DNA from: Ophiocordyceps camponoti-saundersi (nom. inval.)
Lineage: Eukaryota; Ascomycota; Sordariomycetes; Hypocreales; Ophiocordycipitaceae
Assembly: GCA_003339415.1 (NCBI GenBank)
Contig: PDHQ01000449.1
Location: 1-23,391, forward strand
DNA length: 23,391 nucleotides
Direction of reading: 5' to 3'
Shown: positions 12,181 through 20,593 of the stretch, piece after piece
Layout: every line of letters starts with the position of its first letter
Position numbering within the stretch: the stretch's first letter is position 1
The notes under the pieces: model-generated
Databases searched by the model: none
What the model saw: only the letters and a program-made list of their open reading frames with translations
Told to the model about the DNA's origin: nothing
Translations under genes and position numbers: made by a program

Positions 12181-12429
12181 TATTAAAGTTCGATACTTTA
12201 ATATTTTTATATAAAGCTAACTTTAATAATATAAATTAATTTAGGAGGTTTTAAAGTATATATAGTATATGCACTTAAGGTTATAGTTTATATATAGCCC
12301 GCGCGCGGCCCGCGCGCGGTGCTAACTAATCGTATATGCTTATATATACCCCGCGCCTATTATACGCGCGGACTTAACTAAGCACCTTTACGTAACTTAG
12401 CTATTTAAGCGTAGCTTAAATCCTTTATA
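12181..12429 (+). repeat. Right LTR of element C
   Basis: This is the direct repeat of 5578-5826 at the same length. Differences are mostly transitions (for example AAGGTCCGAC versus AAAGTTCGAT). It keeps the CpG-rich core near 12299 and the GGTGCT / AGCACC pair. Confidence 0.85.
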
Positions 12430-12434
12430 ATAAG

Positions 12435-13200
12435 ATAAAATAAATATTCTATTTTATACTTTAAAAGAAAAAGCTTATAAATTATTAGAAACTTAGTATA
12501 ACTTAAAGGAATATTTTTTTTAAATTAGCTAAAATAGTTTAGTATTTAAAATCCGCTTATAAAAATCTAAATAAATTTATAAAAGCTATAAACTAGCTTT
12601 GTAAATTAAATTTCTCTTTAACTAATAAGTAAAAAATCTAAAAGTTTCTTACTAAGTTTAACTATCTTATAGCTAAAACTTAAGTTCCTTTAGCTTAGAT
12701 TAAATATATACTTTAAAATTATTTATATACTAACTTTAACTTAAGCTTTCTTATAAAAGCTAAAGATTTATATATAATATATAAGGAATTTTATAAATAT
12801 ATAAAAAATATTATATTTTATTAGAAAAAGGAGTTTACTTATTAAAAAGCTATATAAAAAGCTTATTAAGTTAATAAAATAGCGCTTATAATATAAAAAA
12901 AAATTATAACTATAATTATAACCTTATATTAGAAAGTTTAGCTTTTAAGTAAAGATAAAAAAAGTTTATTAAGAAAATAGCACTTATTTTATTTATAAAA
13001 AAAAGCTATATAGCTAAAAATTACCTTAATTAATAAAAAATAAAGAGAGTTTATAAAATTTAAACGCCCCTGCTTAATTTTATTTAATAAAATAACTTTA
13101 ATTTAAAAAAAAAGTAAAATTATTATAAGGCTCCTTAATAATTCTAAAAATATTACGCGTAAAATAAAAAGTAAAAAAATTACTTATTATTAATAGTTAA
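12435..13200 (+). pseudogene. Outer gypsy element: gag relic
   Basis: The + frame that contains codon 12642 reads as a gag-like capsid N-terminal region. It has a Lys/Leu-rich helix (about 12530-12600), then a segment ending KFLTKFNYLIA at 12642-12674, which resembles the F(L)TQL/QF motif at the start of Ty3/gypsy capsid. Stops are TAA/TAG at places where Gln or Trp codons would be expected. The frame is continuous back to 12435, directly after element C's target duplication, and continues on the far side before 5577. I looked for a CCHC zinc knuckle near 13110-13160 and could not confirm one. Confidence 0.55.
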
Positions 13201-14399
13201 GTTTAAATTAATAATATTACTTTTTATACTTTTATTTTATATAATATTAAAGTAAACACTTATTTTTTAGTTAGTTATTATTTTATAAAATAAGTAATAA
13301 AGCGCTAAAGTGCTAAGCTTATTTTTATTTATTCTATTCCTTTTATTCATTTTTAAGGCTATTAAGCTAGCTTAGTTTATAAGTACTTAATTATTACTTT
13401 AATTATTAATAAATAGTATTTTCCTTAAAAAATTTACTAAATAATTAACTATACTTAAAATCTCTTTATTAGCTTATTTTTAATAGCTAAGGAAAGGTTA
13501 CTACTTAATTATATAGCTTAGAAATTAATTTAGCTAAATAATCTACTTACCTTTACTAAATACTCGCCCTTAATCTTATTATTAAAAAAGCCCCTTTTTA
13601 CTAAAAATCTAAATTTAGCTATTTAAATAAACGCTAAATATTAAAACTACTTTCTCCGTTAGAATAAGCGCTAATATTAAATCTTTTAGCGTTTTTTAAA
13701 AAAAAACTTTATATAGCTTATAAAGGAAAAAAAGCTAGCTTAAACTTTAACTTTAAATAATTAGGAAACTAAAAATATAGATAAGAATATTTTAAAAAAG
13801 TAACTTATTTACTAAATATAGTAAAACCTTTGCTTTATATAATAAGAAAAAATAACCCTATTAATACTTATAATTTTTATAAAATTAAAAAATAATAATA
13901 ACTTAATTATAGTTATAAAGCTAAGCTTAGCTAGCTATATATATATAAGATAAGAAATCTTACCCCCCTAAAGAGAAAAACTTAAATATATTACTTATAT
14001 ATATAATATAATTCTTTTAGCTTTTATATACCTTAAAGGGTTTTTTAATAAGAAGAAAGCTTATATTTTTCCTAATTCCTAACCTAGCTATAATATTACC
14101 TTAAAATTTAAAAAGCTTTTAAATCTAATAAAACCTTTTTCTTATAAAATATTTACTTTTAGAAAAAGAAATTATTAACTATTTACTTAAGATTAAGTTT
14201 ATTAAGCTAAATATTAGTTCTTACCTTACTTTTATTTTTTTCGCGCTAAAGCTATACTTAATAGCCCGGCGCTTTTATATTAACTATTAGTAAATAAATA
14301 ATTATTTAAAAAGTTAGATTTCGCCTACTCTTTTCTTAAAAAATATAATATTTAGCTATTAGGAGGCGAAATAGTTCTTAAAAATTATTATTATTTAAG
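13201..14399 (+). pseudogene. Outer gypsy element: gag C-terminus, protease and RT N-terminus region, unresolved
   Basis: By position this should hold the end of gag, the aspartic protease and the first part of reverse transcriptase. The sequence is heavily damaged and no D(T/S)G protease motif could be read. SPA-like codons near 14262-14270 could belong to the RT N-terminus, but that is weak. Confidence 0.35.
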
Positions 14400-15480
14400 C
14401 GTTTTACTATCCCTATCTTAACTTTAATTTTAAATACCTTATAGCTTTTTATATAAAGTTTAATATATTCTATTAGCTTATTCTCTTATTTAGCTTAAAG
14501 GTAAAGCTTACTTAGTTTTAAAATTTTATTAATACTTAATTTTATAATCTACTTAACTATTATATAAATATATATATTAATAATATATTAATTTATTAAA
14601 ATAATAAAGAAAAGAAATATTAAAAAAATACTAAGAAATAACTTAGCGCTTATATTAAGTAAACTTATAAAAAGATATCTAAAAATTAAAGTTTAATATT
14701 ATAAAAATTAATTACCTTAATATAATATTATATATAAGTTAAGGAATAAGCGTAAACTTTTCTAAAATATAAGCGATTTAAAATTAAAAATTTAAGGATT
14801 TTTATAATTATAAAGTTATTTATTTATTTATAAGATTTTAAAACTTTATCTAAATCTTCTATTATTATATTAATACCGCTATTAAGCTTTTAAATTATCT
14901 TTTAAAAAAAATATTATTTTTAAACTTAAATTAAAATAAAAGAAAGCTTTTAATAAGTTAAAAAAACTAGCTATATAAGCCTTAATACTTACCTTCTTTT
15001 ATCTAAAACTCTTAACCTTACTTAAGATTAATACTTTTTAGAATATTACCGCTAATATCTTTTAATAATAATAAGATAATTAAATATAAAAGCTTATTAG
15101 TTTTTTCTTAAAGATAATAAACTTAGCTAAATATATATACTTAATTTAAGACCGGGAACTCCTTACTATAATATAAAGCTTTAAGTATTTCTACTTAGAA
15201 TTACTTAATTAGAAATTTAATATAGTTTTAAATTATAAGGCCTTAATTTATTTCGTAATAAAAAAAACTACTCTTTATCTGCTAAGTTTAATAATCTAAT
15301 TTTCTTACTTAGTTTAATATTTATTTCTTAAATTAACTTAAATAACTAAATATAGCTACTAATACCTTTTTACGTAAGATAGCTAAGCTTTTAATTATAA
15401 AAGCTTATAAAAAGGAAAAAAGGACGCTTATAATAATTCTCCTAAAAAGCTTTAAATTTAAAGCCTTAACTTTAATTTTT
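14400..15480 (+). pseudogene. Outer gypsy element: reverse transcriptase and RNase H relic
   Basis: Motifs appear in family order. At 14573-14596 YINNILIY stands for the RT active-site YxDDILIY, both Asp codons now Asn. Just upstream, FIN follows a degraded TFQ-like motif. Near 14785-14830 a relic of the QGFLGFxxYYRxFI thumb region is seen. Near 14940-14960 there is a KxAFxxLK relic at the start of RNase H. At about 15150 DRELLTI stands for HD(K/R)ELLAI. At 15231-15257 NYKALIYF stands for DHKALxYF. The last four share one frame; the YINN motif is in another, so a small indel lies between. Distances fit Ty3/gypsy pol. TAA/TAG stops make it non-functional. Confidence 0.85.
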
Positions 15481-15639
15481 ATAATTACTTTAATCTACTT
15501 AGTAAAAAACTTTATCTTATTAAAAGCGGAGTTAATATAATTAATTTAAGAAAAGAATATTAGCTATAATTTTAGATTTCATAAGGATCTCCTTATAATA
15601 CTTAAGAAAGATAGTTAAGAGCAATTTTTTCTTTATATT

Positions 15640-15969
15640 ATTTTAATTTAAAATATATATAAGCTAGCTATTTTCGCTTATAATAAATAAAATAAGATTA
15701 TTTAGATATTTTAATAAAGCTATTATTAGCTTAAGATAAAGTAAAATATTTATTAGTATATTTTTAATTATTATAAATATTTAAAAAATAAAATATTATA
15801 AGATAAGACTTTAAGTTTACTATACTTTTTACTAGTTTTAACTTTTATATAAGAGTATATAGCTTATAATAAAAAAGTAATATTAGAAGATTATTTTAAA
15901 TATAATTATATTTAAACTTTTATTTATAAGCTAAGCTAAATTATTACTATATTATTAATAAATATTATT
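15640..15969 (+). pseudogene. Outer gypsy element: integrase N-terminal part (relic)
   Basis: In one + frame a degraded HHCC zinc-binding region can be read. NYYKY at 15766-15780 corresponds to NCxxC, preceded by a Tyr-Tyr segment like the YYWP motif and a Tyr at the expected His. It is followed from 15802 by DKTLSLLYFLLV, matching the K(T)PGLLxPLPxP linker of gypsy integrases. The start of the catalytic core follows, with an Asn where the first catalytic Asp is expected (about 15865). Repeat A interrupts the frame at 15970. Confidence 0.75.
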
Positions 15970-17834
15970 AATAATAATAATTTATACGGTAATATGCCTT
16001 ATATAGCTTAAAACTATCTTATATATATTCTAAAAGGGGGGAAAAACTAAAAGACTTTAAGTAAAACCCTCCCTTTAAGTATTACCTTAGCTTTAGGTTA
16101 GACCTTATTTATACCTAGTACTTTATATATTTAATAAGTTAGGTATTAACTAATAATTTAAAAGCTAATATTTCCCCTAAAGTAGACTTCGCGGTAATAA
16201 AAATACGCGTAAACTAAGTTTAGTATAAAGTTTATATAACTTACTTATCCTCCTAGCTATTATTATTATTATAAATTAAATCTCCGTATTTAATTAAAAT
16301 AGCCTTAATAATCTAATTTATTAAAACTTTATTAGTATAGCTTAGGTATATATAAAGGTTTTATTATTTTATAATAAACCTTATAATAGCTAATTTTAAA
16401 AGATAGCTAGATTATTATAGTAAAGCTATAAATAAATATAAAGTTAAAGTTAAAAAAGGGGCTATTATTATATTTGCTTTTTAGCGTTTTTACCTTAGCT
16501 ATTATTAATTTCTAGTTAATATTAGAGGGGAAAAAGGGTAATATATATAGAGCTCTAGTTTGTTAACCTCTAAGGTTAGGTAATATACGCGTCCTTCGCT
16601 TAGTTTTATACCGCTCTTATCTTAAAATAAAATTAACTTTACTTTAAAGTAAAACTTTTAATAAAAGGGGTAATAATATAGTTTTTTCCTATAAGCTATA
16701 AGGTAAGTAAACTTACTTTTTATATATAAAATAGTAAAATATTTATTATATTATAGCTTTATTATATAATATTTAATAATATATCTAAGCTGATAATACT
16801 TAAAATATTATTAAAATTAAACTTTTAATATATATAGTTTAGCGTTAAAGATCTCCGCTTATATTATTATACTTTTATTATAAATCTAATTTATATTTAT
16901 TACGCTATTAATAATAATTATTAAAAAACTTCGCTAAGTTTTAGAATAATATCTTTTTATATATAATTATATTACTAAAACCTTATTTAATAACTTAATC
17001 TTTTTTTAAAAAGCTTCCTTACCGCCTTATTATAAAGCTTATATTAATACCCCTTTTACGATAAAAATATAACCTTTACTAATTAAGTATACTTTTTCTC
17101 TAAAAATAATATAAAGCTATTTTAAATTAAACTAAAGCTTATAAATAATATCTTAAAATATTATTATAATATTATCGCTAAGTAATTTCCTTATTATAGA
17201 AGCTTAGCTTTATTTATAAAATCTATAATTAATACTTATTATAATTACCTTAAAGCTTTAAATTTAAAATAAAGTAACTATAAAATTAAACTAAATTATA
17301 AGCTATTATTTATATTACTTAGGAATTTATTTTTTAATAGTCTTTTTTAGCGCTTTAGCTATAATTATAGCTTATATTAAAAAAGTTCCGCTCCCTTTAA
17401 AGTTATAGAAAAAAGAGGAAATTATAGCTATAATAGCTAAGAAAATATTACTAACTAATAAAATTAAAGTAAAAAAAGTATTTCCCTAGACTTTTTTAGA
17501 TTTTACTATTTATTTAATAATTACCTATATAAAGATAAAAATATCTCTTAAAATAATCTTACTAATATTTACCTTAGCTTTTAATAAGGTAATAAATATA
17601 GTAAACTCTTAAGTTTAAGATTATTACGATTTAAAGTAAAGTTATATTTTAAGTAAAAAAATTTCGCGGTTATAATTAACTTATATAGCGTCGCCCTCCC
17701 TTTTAGAGTTACTTTAAGCGTAGCTAGCTATCGCTATAAAGTAATAAAGGGAGCGGAGTCCGCTTATAATATAAGAATAAGAAGTTTATATCCGCGTCGC
17801 TATAAGCGCGGAATCCGTAAAATATATAAAAGTT
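15970..17834. mobile_element. Repeat A, copy 2 (inserted in integrase)
   Basis: This aligns over its whole length with 1661-3518. Shared landmarks are ATTTGCTTTTTAGCG (about 16471), GGGAGCGGAGTCCGC (about 17749) and the ATATATAAAAGTT end. The two copies differ mainly by transitions. Integrase relic sequence lies on both sides, so it inserted into the outer element. The target duplication is hard to define because both flanks are made of AATATTAATAA-like sequence next to the element's own (TAA)n end. Confidence 0.7.
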
Positions 17835-18020
17835 AATATTAATAATTATTATATTATTAAGTAAGAAGAATAATATAATAAAAGTATTTATAAGATATTA
17901 TTTCTAATATTTTTATTATTTTTTTAATATATTAAATATATAAATTATTAATAATACTAGCTTATTTATTTTATAATTTCTTAGTAAAATTAATTTATTA
18001 ATTAATATTAAGTATTATTA
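17835..18020 (+). pseudogene. Outer gypsy element: integrase core continuation, truncated
   Basis: From 17894 the reading DIISN resembles the D(T)IVSDRG motif with the second catalytic Asp of the DDE core. It is followed by hydrophobic codons that fit the next helix. The sequence then runs straight into repeat B at about 18021, so the rest of the core and the integrase C-terminus are absent. This is either a deletion or evidence that the right B copy is not the original LTR. Confidence 0.5.
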
Positions 18021-19030
18021 TAATAATACCTTATACTTATAAATATAAGGAAATATAAAAATAACTAATTAATATTTAAACTAAAAGCTATAATTTTATA
18101 TAAGTAAGCGTTAAAATAATTAAAATACTTTCCTTCTTATTTTAAACTTTATATATAACTCCTTTTCATATATATTAATTAATATAGCGCTACTTATAAT
18201 AGTTTTTAGAAAAGATATATAAAATCCCTTCTTAATCCCTAGCTTTAAAAATACCTTAAACGCTTTAAGCCCTATCGCTATAGCTTATAAACTTATTACC
18301 TAAATATAGGAAATATAATAATAAGCTTAAATTATTATAAATAAAGCGCGCGGTAAATAGAAAATATAAGCTAATAAGAGATATTACTTAGTAAACTTTA
18401 TAGTTAGCAATTAAGTATTCCTTAGCTATAAGGGTTTTATAATAACTATACTTATAATAAAACTTAATACTTTATAATAAAGTTTTTTTATAATTTTTAA
18501 AGAATAAAGCTATAGCTATATCCTTAACTTATTAAATAGCTATTAAATAATAAACTTATTTTACGCTAACTATTTTTAGAAAGCTATTATAAATTTTTTA
18601 TTTAGCTAAGAGATACTTTTTACTAAGCTAAAAGTTATTAATAGTATATTAAAGTAGGAGGTAAACTAAGTTTTTTAATTTTATATTATAAAATAATATT
18701 ATTAGTTAGAATATTAAATTTACTAGCGTAGTTATAACTTAAATAAGATATAATACCTTATTAGAAATTTCTAATATATATTTATAGCTTTTAAAAAATT
18801 CTATAATTATTTCCTTAATATTACTAGCTTATTAATTAATCTTTAATATTAAATTAAAGCTATTATAATAAATTATAATTATAAAAATAATAATTAAAAT
18901 AATAGCGTAATTTCCCTAAATATATAGCTATATATTAGATATTACTAGCTTTAATAAGTATATTAAGGCCTTTATTAAAGGGTAATATTATATACTAGCT
19001 TATATAAAAATTTCTTTTAGATAATTTCTA

Positions 19031-19070
19031 AAAATTTTTAAAGATTTTTAAAGATTTTTAAAGATTTTTA
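19031..19070. repeat. AAGATTTTTA 10-bp minisatellite
   Basis: Three perfect copies of AAGATTTTTA (19041-19070) follow a diverged one. The left B copy has only diverged single units at the equivalent place. Confidence 0.8.
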
Positions 19071-19260
19071 ATTATATTTATCTAACTTTAGAAACCTTAT
19101 AGTAAAATTACCTAGAAATAACCTTAAGGGAAATTACTAAGAAATATAACCGCTTTTTTATTAAATTTTACTATAACTTCTTTTATATTTACTAGCATAT
19201 ACCCTTATATATTTTACTAAGATTTCACTTATAAGAGTTTCTCTCTTTTTTCTTTCTTTT

Positions 19261-19408
19261 CTCCTTAACTTAGAATCTTTATTTATAATACTAATAATAT
19301 TATTTACTTAATATATTTCTAAGTTATAATATCTTCTCTCTTTAGCTTAGAATCTTTATTTATAATACTAATATTATTATTTACTTAATATATTTCTAAG
19401 CTATAATA
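19261..19408. repeat. 72-bp tandem duplication at the 3' end of right repeat B
   Basis: The units 19261-19332 and 19337-19408 both contain CTTAGAATCTTTATTTATAA and end CTAAG(T/C)TATAATA. The left B copy has only one unit. Confidence 0.75.
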
Positions 19409-20165
19409 GCTATAAAGAAAAAAAAAGCTAAAAAATAATTATAAAGCTAAATAAAAACCTTAAGCTTATTTTAAAAAAAGAATAAGAGATAAATAATAAT
19501 ATATATTAATTAAACTTATAATAGCTTTTTAGTAAAAAGCTATAATAGCGATAAAATTTAAAAGTAAGTAAATTATCTTATAACGCCTTAAAGGGAGGGA
19601 TTAATTAGTATAAGTATTAGAAAGTTATTTTATTATTAAAGCTTTTTCCTTTTATAAAGCTTTTATAAAGAAACTTAATAATATTTTTAATAGCGGCGTT
19701 TTTGTTTAGAAGGATAAGGCGCTAGCGTATAATTATACTTTTTAATATTATTTATATTAGCTTTATAATATTTAGCACCTTTTTTAATATATAAATTTAC
19801 TAAACTTTAACGCGATTAAGCCTTACTAAGCTTAAATAAAGATATTAATAATAAAAAAAAGCGCGCTAAAAAATAAGCTTAATATAATCACGGCTTAGTA
19901 TACTACTTAGGATAGCTAACCTTAAGAGAAAATATAAGCTTAGATTAAATAGATCCCGCGGCATATATAGTAAATTATAGCTTTAAAGGGCGGAAATAAA
20001 TATTATAAAAAGAGGCATTATATAAGGGTCCTAGGGCGATTAGAGCGGCAGGCAAATAAATAAGCTATATAGCGCGGAAATACCCCCCTATAAATTTCCA
20101 TATATATTTACTTTTTCCCTATAAGGGTCTTTTTAGGAGGTATACTAGTATTTTTATAAGCGGCC
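19409..20165. other. RIP-damaged AT-rich sequence, no gene
   Basis: There is no usable ORF. From about 19950 the sequence is slightly less depleted of CpA (GGCATA, GGCATT, GGCAGGCAAA), which suggests weaker RIP or a unique segment approaching the gene island. No RNA gene was recognised. Confidence 0.7.
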
Positions 20166-20237
20166 TCTATACTTTACGCTTATTATATACGCGGACTTAA
20201 CTAAGCACTCCTACGTAACTTAGCTATTCGGGCGCAG
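20166..20237 (+). repeat. Fragment of a C-type LTR (3' part)
   Basis: Sequence from TATACTTTACGC to the GCGCAGCTAGAA region matches the 3' third of element C's LTRs (compare 5740-5815 and 12350-12418). The shared core is CTTAACTAAGCAC followed by CTTAGCTATTCGGG. The rest of the LTR is not recognisable upstream, so this is a truncated or diverged third copy, about 360 bp from the end of the gene. Confidence 0.7.
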
Positions 20238-20394
20238 CTAGAATTTATTATAACTTATATAATATAATAAAAGGAATAATAATAGTAAAATAGCAGAGCT
20301 ATTTAAGTGCTTAATAACTAGTAATAATAAGTAGATAATATATATATATACTATCCTAAGAAGACTACCTACTTATAGTGACTATAGACTATAG

Positions 20395-20593
20395 TTTATA
20401 GTACATATAGTATTAGTACGTGCCCTGCAGATCTATATAGTAACTTTCTTTTTTCCTCGCAGGGGCTTCTAGCAGCCTGGCCTTGAGTTTCAAACGCGGC
20501 CTGCGTAGTAGGCGAGGAATGCCCGAGCCTCAGTCCCTACTGGAACTGCTTTGCATAAATGTCTTTTACTAACGTTTTCTTCGAAACTCTCTT
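20395..20593 (-). other. 3' flank of the gene; edge of the RIP-damaged domain
   Basis: CpA and TpG reappear at normal frequency from about 20395 (TAGTACATATAG, ACGTGCCCTGCAG). This is downstream of the minus-strand gene and probably holds its 3' UTR. It contains 8-bp inverted arms TTCCTCGC (20453-20460) and GCGAGGAA (20512-20519). I see no canonical AATAAA signal on the minus strand. Confidence 0.6.

Larger units (their letters stand above)
5578..12429 (+). mobile_element. Element C: 6.85-kb LTR retrotransposon, RIP-inactivated
   Basis: Two 249-bp direct repeats (5578-5826 and 12181-12429) bracket a 6.35-kb interior, and a 5-bp target duplication with one transition flanks the pair. The LTR starts TATTAA and ends TTATA, which would be TGTTAA...TTACA before RIP. 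The interior is pyrimidine-rich on the + strand up to about 7200 and purine-rich after about 7330. One + frame stays open apart from RIP-type TAA/TAG from 8461 to at least 9720. I could not find a reverse transcriptase YxDD, an RNase H, or an integrase zinc motif, so the superfamily is not assigned. It may be a non-autonomous or cargo-bearing element, or simply too degraded. It inserted into the outer element's gag. Confidence 0.75.
1559..19408 (+). mobile_element. Outer Ty3/gypsy LTR retrotransposon relic, with three later insertions
   Basis: Read without its insertions, the order is repeat B, a 616-bp leader and gag start, gag, reverse transcriptase, RNase H, integrase, repeat B, all in the same orientation. 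This is the layout of a Ty3/gypsy element with B as LTR. The gag reading frame continues from 5577 to 12435 once element C and one target duplication are removed, so C landed inside this element. Repeat A interrupts the left LTR and the integrase. Points against a simple intact layout: the integrase C-terminus is missing before the right B copy, I see no target duplication around the pair, and no clear primer binding site. RIP stops occur throughout, so the element is dead. Confidence 0.55.
18021..19408 (+). repeat. Repeat B, right copy (probable LTR)
   Basis: This is an uninterrupted version of repeat B, 1.39 kb, matching 1559-1660 plus 3519-4961. It shows the empty site for repeat A (AGCGTTAAAATAATTA). 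Near its 3' end it has its own small expansions (19031-19070 and a 72-bp tandem duplication). It follows the integrase relic directly. Confidence 0.6.

Noticed and set aside
13105..13165. CCHC zinc knuckle at the end of gag
   Set aside because: Codons that could come from Cys are present, but the C-x2-C-x4-H-x4-C spacing could not be made to fit.
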